64,000 nt of DNA from Curvibacter gracilis ATCC BAA-807. Its GTDB lineage: Bacteria; Pseudomonadota; Gammaproteobacteria; Burkholderiales; Burkholderiaceae_C. The translations under genes were made by a program, and so were the position numbers. The first letter of the stretch is position 1. Every line of letters begins with the position of its first letter. A model generated the notes under the pieces. That model saw nothing but the letters and a program-made list of their open reading frames with translations, was not told the DNA's origin and searched no databases. Where the stretch lies: contig NZ_KI912467.1 in assembly GCF_000518645.1 (NCBI RefSeq), forward strand, positions 209,960-273,959. The letters run 5' to 3'. Shown in pieces: positions 16,031 to 23,219 of the stretch.

Positions 16031-17509
16031 ATGCAAAACGGAACACTCATTGCCGCTGTCGACCTGGGGTCGAACAGCTTCAGACTCGAAATCGGCCGCC
16101 TGCAGCATGGCCAGATCCAGCGCAGCGAATACCTCAAGGAAACCGTGCGCCAGGGCAGCGGCCTGGACGAGGAACGTCGTCTGCGCGCCGACGCCATGCA
16201 ACGCGGCTGGGATTGCCTGGCCCGGTTTGCCGAGCGCCTGGCCGGGTTTCCGCGCACGCAGGTTCGGGCCGTGGCCACCCAGACCCTGCGCGAAGCCCGC
16301 AACCGAGACGACTTTCTGGCCCGGGCCACCGAGATCCTGGGCTTTCCGATCGATGTGATCTCCGGCCCCGAGGAAGCCCGCCTGATCTACCAGGGCGTGG
16401 CCCGCCTGCTGCCCCAATCGGATGAACGCCGGCTGGTGATCGACATCGGCGGACGCTCCACCGAGATGATCCTGGGCCAGCAGTACAACGCCCATGTGAT
16501 GGCCTCGTACCGCGTGGGCAGCGTCGCCTGGTCGATGAAGTACTTTCCGCAAGGCCTGTTCACCCAGCAGGCCTTCATGACCGCCGAGATCGCAGCCAAG
16601 GCCGTGCTCGACGAAGCCCTGGACAGCTACCGCCGTGACAGCTGGGACATTGCCTATGGCTCGTCCGGCACGGTGGGGGCGGTGGCCGACATCCTGGCTG
16701 CGGCTGGGGAACCGAGTGGCGTGATCAGCCGCAGCGCGCTGCACTGGCTCAAGGAGCGCCTGTTGCGCGCCCAGAGCGCCGAGCGGGTGCGCATGGACGG
16801 TCTGAAGGACGATCGGCGTGCCGTGATCGGTGGCGGGGTCAGCGTGCTGACGGCCATCTTCGACCTGCTGGGCATTGATGAGATGCACGTGGCACAAGGC
16901 GCCCTGCGCCAAGGCGTGCTGTACGACCTGCTGGACCGTGAGCAGCCGCACACCGATCTGCGCGCCACCACCGTGGTCTCGCTGTGCGAACGCTTCCAGG
17001 TCGACCAGGCCCAGGCAGAACGGGTGCGCGATGCCGCCCTGACGCTGTACCGCCAGGTCGAAAGCCCACTCGACGAGCGCGCCGAACGCAAGCTCGCCTG
17101 GGCCGCGAGCCTGCATGAGATCGGCATCCAGATCTCGCACAGCGACTACCACCGGCACGGCGCCTACATCCTGGACAACACCGATGCACCCGGCTTTGCC
17201 CTGCCCGAACTGCACCGGCTCAGCCTACTGATCCTGGGCCACCGCGGCAAGCTGCGCAAGCTCGAGGCCGACTTCAGCGATGCGGCATTCGTGGCCCAAC
17301 TGCTGTGCCTGCGTCTGGCCGTCGCCCTCTGCCACGCCCGTCGCAACCCCGACCTGGCCCCGCTGGCGCTGGCCTGCGACGGCACGTCCTACACCCTGCA
17401 CGTGAGCCAGGCCTGGTGCCAGCAATTCCCGCAATCGGCCCACCTGCTGCGTGAGGAAGCGATCGCCTGGCAGAAGACGCCCTGGTCGCTGGATCTGCTG
17501 GTGTCCTGA
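16031..17509 (+). CDS. ppx: Exopolyphosphatase (Ppx/GppA family)
   Basis: A 492-residue ASKHA-fold phosphatase. The N-terminal phosphate loops are AAVDLGSNSFRLEIGR and VIDIGGRSTEMILG, followed by YGSSGTVGAVADIL. A C-terminal HD-like helical region carries LHEIGIQISHSDYHRHGAYI. It hydrolyses terminal phosphates of polyphosphate (and possibly pppGpp). The start ATG 16031 gives the family N-terminus. It is divergent from pstS and downstream of a Pho box, and ppk lies 1.4 kb away in opposite orientation. The leader would be about 215 nt if initiated at the Pho promoter. Confidence 0.95.
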   Translation: MQNGTLIAAVDLGSNSFRLEIGRLQHGQIQRSEYLKETVRQGSGLDEERRLRADAMQRGWDCLARFAERLAGFPRTQVRAVATQTLREARNRDDFLARATEILGFPIDVISGPEEARLIYQGVARLLPQSDERRLVIDIGGRSTEMILGQQYNAHVMASYRVGSVAWSMKYFPQGLFTQQAFMTAEIAAKAVLDEALDSYRRDSWDIAYGSSGTVGAVADILAAAGEPSGVISRSALHWLKERLLRAQSAERVRMDGLKDDRRAVIGGGVSVLTAIFDLLGIDEMHVAQGALRQGVLYDLLDREQPHTDLRATTVVSLCERFQVDQAQAERVRDAALTLYRQVESPLDERAERKLAWAASLHEIGIQISHSDYHRHGAYILDNTDAPGFALPELHRLSLLILGHRGKLRKLEADFSDAAFVAQLLCLRLAVALCHARRNPDLAPLALACDGTSYTLHVSQAWCQQFPQSAHLLREEAIAWQKTPWSLDLLVS

Positions 17510-17535
17510 GCGCCCTGCCCTGCCCTTCCTGCCAG

Positions 17536-17569
17536 CCCCCCGGCACCTTGCGGTGACCGGGGGTTTTTT
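17536..17569 (+). terminator. Rho-independent terminator of ppx
   Basis: A strong GC hairpin: CCCCCGGCACC (17536-17546) pairs with GGTGACCGGGGG (17552-17563) with one bulge and a TTGC loop. TTTTTT follows at 17564-17569. Confidence 0.9.
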
Positions 17570-17629
17570 CATCCCGGGCGCAGGCGCCCCGACGGGCATG
17601 CGGCAGCCATACAAACACCGAATTAAACC

Positions 17630-17646
17630 GTATATACTGTTTATAC
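17630..17646 (+). promoter_or_regulatory. Promoter -10 / AT-rich inverted repeat before the H1-like gene
   Basis: GTATA (17630-17634) and TATAC (17642-17646) form an inverted repeat around TATACT (17633-17638), a good -10 hexamer about 30 bp before the start. Overlap of a palindrome with the -10 suggests a repressor site. Autoregulation by the ribbon-helix-helix-like C-terminus of the downstream product is possible but untested. Confidence 0.4.
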
Positions 17647-17667
17647 CGATTCACTCAAGGAATGTTG

Positions 17668-18372
17668 ATGACCAGCACCAGCGACAAGAAGGACACCCCG
17701 ACAACCCCAGTGGCCGCCCCGGTGGCGACAACGCCCGTGACCGCGGCCGCCCCTGCCAGCGCCCCGGTGGTCAAGGCTGCCGAAAAGCCGGCCGCCAAGC
17801 CCGCCCCCAAGGCCGTGGCCGCAGCGCCCGTGAAGGCCGCTGCACCGGTCAAGGCAAGCGCACCGGCCAAGGCCGCCGCACCCGCCAAGGCCAAGGCTGC
17901 GCCCCAAGCCAAGGCCCCCGCCAAAGATGCCAAAGCCGCCAAGGCCAGCCCAGCCCCCAAGAAGGCCGTGAGCAAGCCTGCCGCCAAGCCCAAGGCCGCC
18001 CCGGTGGCTGTCGCCGCCCCCGTGCCCGCACCGCCCAAGGCGAAGGTCGAAGCCCCCAAGAAGATCAAGGAAAGCAAGCCCAAGAAGGCTGCCGAACCCG
18101 AAGTGAAGGCCAAGAAGGCCAAGCTGGTGCGTGACAGTTTCACCATCCCCAAGGATGAGTACGACGTGCTGGCCGAGCTCAAGCAACGCGCCCATCTGTT
18201 GGCCCACAGCCCCAAGAAGAGCGAGATCCTGCGCGCTGGCGTGCGTCTGTTGGCCGGCCTGGGTCAGGACGCCTTCCTGAAGGCCTTGAAGGCCATCCCG
18301 TCGATCAAGACGGGCCGCCCCGCGGCCGACAAGCCGGCCGTGGCCGCTCCCAAGAAGGCCGGCAAGGCCTGA
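17668..18372 (+). CDS. Histone H1-like Ala/Lys/Pro-rich protein with a C-terminal RHH-like domain
   Basis: A 234-residue basic protein. Residues 1 to about 150 are low-complexity Ala/Lys/Pro repeats (AAPVKA, PAKAAAPAKA) like bacterial H1 or AlgP tails. Residues about 155-220 are compact (VRDSFTIPKDEYDVLAELKQ, then KKSEILRAGVRLLAGL), with the strand-helix-helix look of ribbon-helix-helix DNA-binding folds. It is probably a nucleoid-associated DNA binder. ATG 17668 is seven bases after AAGGA; ATG 17662 is too close. It lies between ppx and sixA-ppk. Polyphosphate is known to bind Lys-rich proteins, so a link to polyphosphate granules or chromosome compaction is plausible but inferred. Confidence 0.75.
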   Translation: MTSTSDKKDTPTTPVAAPVATTPVTAAAPASAPVVKAAEKPAAKPAPKAVAAAPVKAAAPVKASAPAKAAAPAKAKAAPQAKAPAKDAKAAKASPAPKKAVSKPAAKPKAAPVAVAAPVPAPPKAKVEAPKKIKESKPKKAAEPEVKAKKAKLVRDSFTIPKDEYDVLAELKQRAHLLAHSPKKSEILRAGVRLLAGLGQDAFLKALKAIPSIKTGRPAADKPAVAAPKKAGKA

Positions 18373-18411
18373 TCAGGACACCGCCCCCAGCACCCGGCCG
18401 GGGGCCGGCGT

Positions 18412-18876
18412 TCACAGCAACTCGGGAACCTGGACGGTGACCACCACCGTCTGGGATTCGCCCTGGCGCTCGCGGTGGCGCAGCCACCAGACCGCCCCCT
18501 TGCGCACCGAGCATTCGCCTTCCGCCAAGCCCAGCAACTGAGCCACCGTCTGGCCCAGCATGGGCTGGTGGCCGATCACCAGCACCGCCCCCCGCTGGCG
18601 TGGCCACTGCACCAGCTCCAGCAGGTCCGACACCTGCCCACCGGGCAGCAGTTCGGCGCGCAGTTTGTACTTTCGCCCCAGCGCCAGGGCCGTCTGCTCC
18701 GTGCGCCGGGCCGGGCTGCACAACACCCTCAGCCCCTCGGGCAACTGACGATCCAGCCACGCGGCCATGCGCATGGCCTGCTTTTCCCCCTTGGGGGTCA
18801 GGTTGCGGGCCAGGTCTTCCATGGCACCAGCATCGTCGTCTTCAGCTTCGGCATGTCGCCACAAGATCAGGTCCAT
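18412..18876 (-). CDS. sixA: SixA-type phosphohistidine phosphatase
   Basis: A 154-residue minimal histidine phosphatase. The catalytic RHAEAE is at residues 7-12, SPARRTEQTA supplies the phosphate-pocket Arg, and VIGHQPMLGQ carries the second catalytic His. E. coli SixA dephosphorylates HPt domains and PtsO. Here it follows ppk by 17 bp and is probably co-transcribed with it. That pairing recalls CHAD/SixA associations with polyphosphate in other bacteria. A GC hairpin without T-run (18394-18408) lies between its stop and the convergent H1-like gene. Confidence 0.88.
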   Translation of the reverse strand: MDLILWRHAEAEDDDAGAMEDLARNLTPKGEKQAMRMAAWLDRQLPEGLRVLCSPARRTEQTALALGRKYKLRAELLPGGQVSDLLELVQWPRQRGAVLVIGHQPMLGQTVAQLLGLAEGECSVRKGAVWWLRHRERQGESQTVVVTVQVPELL

Positions 18877-18893
18877 GGGGGCAAAACTCCAGG

Positions 18894-21005
18894 TCAGGTT
18901 TTCTTGGGTTTGGGGTCGCTGCCGTAGCGGTCCATCAAGGCTTGCTGAACACCGTGGGCCACCTCGCCCGCAGGCTCTACCCGCTGGTAGACACCGTCGG
19001 CCCCCAAGGTCCAGGCATCGCGGTCGTCGCACAGATAACCCACCAGGCACTCGTCGATGATGCGCTGGCGCAGCTCAGGATCGTTCACGGGCCAGGACAC
19101 CTCGACCCGACGCAGCATGTTGCGGTTCATCCAGTCGGCGCTGGACAGGTAGAGCTGCTCCTGATCGCCCATGCGGTAATAGAAGACGCGGGAGTGCTCC
19201 AGAAAGCGCCCGATGATGGAGCGCACCCGGATGTTGTCGGTCTGCCCCGGCACCCCGGCGGGCAGCATGCAGGCCCCCCGGATGATCAGGTCGATGCGGG
19301 CACCGCGCTGGCCAGCCTCGATCAGGGCACGGATCAGGGGCTCGTCGGTCAACGCATTCATCTTGGCCACGATGCGCCCACCCTCGCCCCGCTCGGCCGC
19401 CAGACCCACCTGACGGATGGCCTCCAGGGTCTTGGCGTGCAGGTGGAACGGAGCCACCCACAGGTGCTTGAGGCGAGGCAGCCGGTTCTGGCTGGCCAGG
19501 TGGGAGAACACCAGGTCCATTTCAGCGGTCAGATCCGGGTTGGCCGTGAGGCAGCTCAGGTCGGTGTAGAGGCGCGCGGTGCGCGGGTTGTAGTTGCCGG
19601 TGGAGAGGTGTCCGTAGCGGCGCAGCACACGGCCTTCGCGGCGGGTCACCAAAAGCATCTTGGCGTGGGTCTTCAGGCCGACCACGCCGTACACCACCTG
19701 CGCGCCGATGGACTCGAGTGCCTCGGCCCAGTTGATGTTGGCCTCTTCGTCGAAGCGGGCCTTGAGCTCGACCACGGCCGTGACTTCCTTGCCGCGGCGC
19801 ACCCCTTCGCGCAACAGCTCCATCAGCTCCGAATCCGACCCGGTGCGGTAGATGGTCTGCTTGATGGCCAGCACCTGCGGGTCGTTGACGGCCTCGCGCA
19901 GAAAGCCGAGCACGCCATCAAAGCTCTCGAAGGGCTGATGGATCAGCACATCGCGCTGCGCCACCTGCTCGAAGATCGAGGTGCCTTGCTGCAACTGGCG
20001 CGGCAGCGCGGCCTTCCAGGCCGGAAAGAGCAGCGATGGCTCGTTCATCAGATCGATCAGCTGGGTCAGGCGCACCAGGTTGACCGGGCCATGCACCCGG
20101 TACAGCGCCCCGACCGGCAGGCTGAACTGGGACAGCAGGAAATCGGACAGGAACTTGGAGCAACCCGCCGAGACCTCCAGGCGCACAGCCTGGCCGTAGT
20201 TGCGGTGCTCCAGGCCCTGGCGCAGCGCGGCACGCAGGTCGCGCACATCTTCTTCGTCAAAGGCCAGATCGGAGTGCCGCGTGACCCGGAACTGCGAAAA
20301 CTCGGTCACCTCGCGCCCGGCGAACAGGTCGTGCAGATGCGCCCGGATGACGCTGGACAGACTGACGAAGCTGACCCCCTTGCCCGCCACCCGGGCCGGC
20401 ATGCGGATGACCCGGGGCAAGACCCGGGGCACTTTGACGATGGCCACCTCGTTCTCGCGGCCAAAGGCATCCTGGCCACGCAGGCGCACGATGAAGTTGA
20501 GCGACTTGTTGGCCACCTGGGGGAAGGGGTGGGCCGGATCCAGCCCGACCGGCACCAGCAGGGGCCGGACCTCGCGCTCGAAGTAGTCGTGCACCCAGCG
20601 CCGCTGCTCTGAATTGCGGTCACCGTGCGAGACGATGCGGATACCCAGGCGCGCCAGGGCGGGGATCAACTGGTCGTTGTAGAGCTTGTACTGCCGCTCG
20701 ACCAGGTCATGGGCGCGCTCAGCCAAGGCTTCGAAGGAATTGCTGCTGTAGGTGCCACGGGGGTCGCGCAATTGCAGGGCAATCAGGTGCGGGGCCACGC
20801 GCACCTCGAAGAATTCGTCGAGGTTGGACGAGACGATGCACAGGAAACGAAGCCGCTCCAGCAGGGGCACATCGCTGCGGCGGGCCCAGTCCAGGACACG
20901 GTCATTGAAGGCCAGGATGCTGTGATCGCGGTCCAGCAATGGGAAGGGCTGCGCCGATTCGGGCACGGCAGGTTCGGATGGGAGTGACGTAGCGGAGATG
21001 GACAA
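18894..21005 (-). CDS. ppk: Polyphosphate kinase 1
   Basis: A 703-residue PPK1 with N, H and two C-terminal PLD-like catalytic domains. The N-terminal region (LLDRDHSILAFNDRVLDWA) and the autophosphorylated His in VVGLKTHAKMLLVTRR are intact; RRYGHLSTGNYN and RADWMNRNM-type motifs follow (here SADWMNRNML). It makes polyphosphate reversibly from ATP. The start is a TTG at 21005 placed seven bases after GAGG; no better ATG is available. A Pho box 125 bp upstream implies phosphate-starvation control. ppx is nearby, so synthesis and breakdown are encoded together. Confidence 0.95.
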   Translation of the reverse strand: MSISATSLPSEPAVPESAQPFPLLDRDHSILAFNDRVLDWARRSDVPLLERLRFLCIVSSNLDEFFEVRVAPHLIALQLRDPRGTYSSNSFEALAERAHDLVERQYKLYNDQLIPALARLGIRIVSHGDRNSEQRRWVHDYFEREVRPLLVPVGLDPAHPFPQVANKSLNFIVRLRGQDAFGRENEVAIVKVPRVLPRVIRMPARVAGKGVSFVSLSSVIRAHLHDLFAGREVTEFSQFRVTRHSDLAFDEEDVRDLRAALRQGLEHRNYGQAVRLEVSAGCSKFLSDFLLSQFSLPVGALYRVHGPVNLVRLTQLIDLMNEPSLLFPAWKAALPRQLQQGTSIFEQVAQRDVLIHQPFESFDGVLGFLREAVNDPQVLAIKQTIYRTGSDSELMELLREGVRRGKEVTAVVELKARFDEEANINWAEALESIGAQVVYGVVGLKTHAKMLLVTRREGRVLRRYGHLSTGNYNPRTARLYTDLSCLTANPDLTAEMDLVFSHLASQNRLPRLKHLWVAPFHLHAKTLEAIRQVGLAAERGEGGRIVAKMNALTDEPLIRALIEAGQRGARIDLIIRGACMLPAGVPGQTDNIRVRSIIGRFLEHSRVFYYRMGDQEQLYLSSADWMNRNMLRRVEVSWPVNDPELRQRIIDECLVGYLCDDRDAWTLGADGVYQRVEPAGEVAHGVQQALMDRYGSDPKPKKT

Positions 21006-21106
21006 GCAAAAACCTCAGACAAGCATGCCGGCAGGCGCCGGGTGGCGGCACTCAGCCGGAAGGCAACCCGCCGACCCGGCAGGGCAGGAACAGGTCGCCA
21101 ACATTA

Positions 21107-21147
21107 TTCATACCGAGTCCGGCCTTTTGATGACAAATGCATGACAA
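21107..21147 (-). promoter_or_regulatory. Pho box upstream of ppk
   Basis: On the minus strand two perfect TTGTCAT heptamers (21147-21141 and 21136-21130) are separated by GCAT, followed by CAA as at pstS. No -10 sits at the standard 10-bp distance. The nearest is TATGAA (21112-21107), 18 bp after TTGTCA, a normal -35 to -10 spacing. The site falls in the 188-bp gap between ppk and the LpxH-like gene. Confidence 0.75.
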
Positions 21148-21193
21148 GTCGATTTTCGACCGATGGGTTCCACTTTATCAATGGTTGACGATC

Positions 21194-22057
21194 TCAAACG
21201 CTGAGCGCCTTGATCGCCGACCCGTGCGGCTGGCCCAGGCTGGGGTTCCAGTGCACCAACTCCAGCCGGCCGTCAAAGTGCTCCACCAAAGCAGTGTGGC
21301 TTTCCACCCAGTCGCCATCGTTGCAGTAGAGCGTGCCCTGGATGGTGCGCATCTCGGCCCGGTGGATGTGCCCGCACACCACCCCATCGAGGCCGCGGCG
21401 ACGCGCCTCGGTGGCCACGGCCACCTCGAAGTCCATCACGTAGTTCAGGGCCTTCTTGACCTTGCCTTTGAGGTAGGCCGACAGCGACCAGTAAGGCAGC
21501 CCCAGGCGGCCCCGCAGGTTGTTGAGGTGGCGGTTCAGGCGCAGCAGCAACTCATAGAGGTTGTCGCCCAGGTAGGCGAGCCACTTGGCACACTGGATCA
21601 CACCATCGAAATGGTCGCCATGGATGACCCAGAGGCGGCGCCCGTCCAGCGTGGTGTGGATGGCCTGCTCGACCACTTCGATGCCACCGAAGGAATGGCC
21701 CACGAAGCCCCGGGCAAACTCGTCATGGTTGCCAGGGATGAAGATGATCTGGCAGCCCTTGCGGGCACGCCGCAGCAGCTTCTGCACCACATCGTTGTGG
21801 GCCTGGGGCCAGAACCAGCGGCGCCGCAACTGCCAGCCATCGATGATGTCGCCCACCAGGTACAGGGTGTCGCTCGGATGGTGCTTGAGGAAGTCGAGCA
21901 GGGCCTCGGCCTGGCAGCCCGGGGTGCCCAGGTGCAGGTCCGAAATGAACACGGCACGCACCCGGTTGCGGCCCTCTTCACCCCCCGGGTCGGCCTCGGC
22001 CTCCACGGGCGGGCCCTGGGTGGCCCACTGGTTCAGCGCCTCGAAGCTGGTTCTCAT
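21194..22057 (-). CDS. LpxH-like calcineurin-fold metallophosphoesterase
   Basis: A 287-residue metallophosphoesterase of the COG2908/LpxH type. The di-metal ligands are Asp40 and His42 (FISDLHLGT), Asp70 (VGDIIDG), Asn110 and His111 (PGNHDEF), then HGDHFD and GHIH. LpxH cleaves UDP-2,3-diacylglucosamine to lipid X. This copy is longer than E. coli LpxH (240) and is not in the lpx cluster at 40-43 kb, so it may be the lipid A enzyme or a relative acting on another lipid pyrophosphate. Its ATG overlaps the stop of the OlsB-like gene by one base (TGATG), so the two are translationally coupled. Confidence 0.82.
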   Translation of the reverse strand: MRTSFEALNQWATQGPPVEAEADPGGEEGRNRVRAVFISDLHLGTPGCQAEALLDFLKHHPSDTLYLVGDIIDGWQLRRRWFWPQAHNDVVQKLLRRARKGCQIIFIPGNHDEFARGFVGHSFGGIEVVEQAIHTTLDGRRLWVIHGDHFDGVIQCAKWLAYLGDNLYELLLRLNRHLNNLRGRLGLPYWSLSAYLKGKVKKALNYVMDFEVAVATEARRRGLDGVVCGHIHRAEMRTIQGTLYCNDGDWVESHTALVEHFDGRLELVHWNPSLGQPHGSAIKALSV

Positions 22058-22905
22058 CAGACACCCAGGAAGTGCTTGCGGTAGCGGGACGGCAGATCGG
22101 AGATGCGCATGAGCATGGGCAGATCGGCCGTGTTGAAGTCGGGGTCCCAGGCCGGTGCACCGAGCACCTTGGCGCCCAGGCGCAGGTAGCCCTTGATCAG
22201 CGCCGGCGGCTCGATCTGCAGGCTGTCATCGAGCTGTTCGACCGGCAGGGCCAGGCGGGGCAGCACGTGGTATTCGATGGGGGCCAGGTGCGTCTCGCGC
22301 AACTGGCGCCAGATGCTGGCGGCCGCATCGCCGCTGACCACACCGTTGTGCAGCATCGGGATGCTGGCGCAGCCGATCATGGTGTCGAGCTGGTTGCGCA
22401 CCATGAACTCGGCCAGGGCGCCCCACAAGGCCATGATCACCCCGCCCTGGCGGTGCTCAGGGTGCACGCAGCTGCGGCCCAGCTCGACCATGCGCGAGCG
22501 CAGCATGCGCAGGCGGGTCAGGTCGAACTCCATGTCGCTGTAGGTGCTGCCGATGCGCTTGGCCTGCACCGGGGTCAGCACGCGGTAGGTGCCGATCACC
22601 TTGCCGCTGTGCTGCTCGCGCACCAGCAGGTGCTCGCAGTAGTCATCGAACAGGTCCACATCGTGCCCCGGCACCGAGGTGGCCAGGCGGGCTCCCATCT
22701 CACCGGCGAAGATGTCGAACCTCAGACGCTGGGCTTCGCGCACTTCGTCGAGGTGTCGCGCCCACGAAACCTGAACACCCCCGCGCCCAGTTGCCGCATC
22801 CGCAGCGCCGTGCGGGCGCTCAGCTGAGTGGTCGCCTCGATGAAGCGACCCCCGAGGCAAGGCAATCGGCGACAGCGGGAAGGTCGGGTTGGGCAACTCT
22901 TTCAT
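22057..22905 (-). CDS. OlsB-like GNAT acyltransferase (ornithine-lipid synthesis, putative)
   Basis: A 282-residue GNAT-fold protein of the OlsB/hemolysin-like acyltransferase family. Typical segments are AQRLRFDIFAGEMGARL, DDYCEHLLVRE, GTYRVLTPVQA and VELGRSCVHPEHRQGGV. OlsB transfers a 3-hydroxyacyl chain from ACP to ornithine, the first step to phosphorus-free ornithine lipids used as membrane substitutes in phosphate starvation. An OlsA partner is not adjacent. ATG 22905 (six bases after AGGAG) is chosen; ATG 22908 is possible. The frame stays open to 23187, but that upstream part looks non-coding. Substrate identity is inferred from family resemblance and the phosphate-gene context. Confidence 0.75.
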   Translation of the reverse strand: MKELPNPTFPLSPIALPRGSLHRGDHSAERPHGAADAATGRGGVQVSWARHLDEVREAQRLRFDIFAGEMGARLATSVPGHDVDLFDDYCEHLLVREQHSGKVIGTYRVLTPVQAKRIGSTYSDMEFDLTRLRMLRSRMVELGRSCVHPEHRQGGVIMALWGALAEFMVRNQLDTMIGCASIPMLHNGVVSGDAAASIWRQLRETHLAPIEYHVLPRLALPVEQLDDSLQIEPPALIKGYLRLGAKVLGAPAWDPDFNTADLPMLMRISDLPSRYRKHFLGV

Positions 22906-23097
22906 CATGGGCTCCTGGGCGACTGACAGGCGGGGCCGCATCTCGTCAGCCGCACGCCGAATGCTGAAAGGGGCCGCCAAGCTGGCCCGCCCCACCGTTG
23001 CAAGCTCGGCGCCGATCCGGGTCACACCAGGGAACGGGCAGCCAGCTGCTCTGTGCAGGAGTCTCTTCAGCCGGCGTGACCGGGTCATGTCATGGGG

Positions 23098-23115
23098 ATG
23101 GCAAAACCGTGACAT
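23098..23115 (-). promoter_or_regulatory. Possible weak Pho box in the olsB upstream region
   Basis: On the minus strand ATGTCAC (23115-23109), GGTT, TTGCCAT (23104-23098) matches the two-heptamer, 11-bp-period layout with a few mismatches. It is about 190 bp before the OlsB-like start. No clear -10 follows. The 314-bp divergent gap 22906-23219 otherwise shows only a CATAAT (23185-23190) that could serve the rightward GGDEF/EAL gene. Confidence 0.3.
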
Positions 23116-23219
23116 CGTCCCGACGTCGCGCCCCCACGAGCCACGGGCGCACAGGCTGGGCGGCCTGGCGCCTGGGACGAGCGGCATAATCGAACCAGAT
23201 CACCCCCCACCCTTGCGCC

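Noticed and set aside
18600-20612. A 670-codon plus-strand open frame opposite sixA and ppk
   Set aside because: It crosses two real genes in antisense and has no coherent domain.
22906-23187. Extension of the OlsB-like protein upstream to 23187
   Set aside because: The extra residues are Arg/Pro-rich without family match. The ATG pair at 22905/22908 has AGGAG just upstream, and the extension would cover the divergent promoter region.
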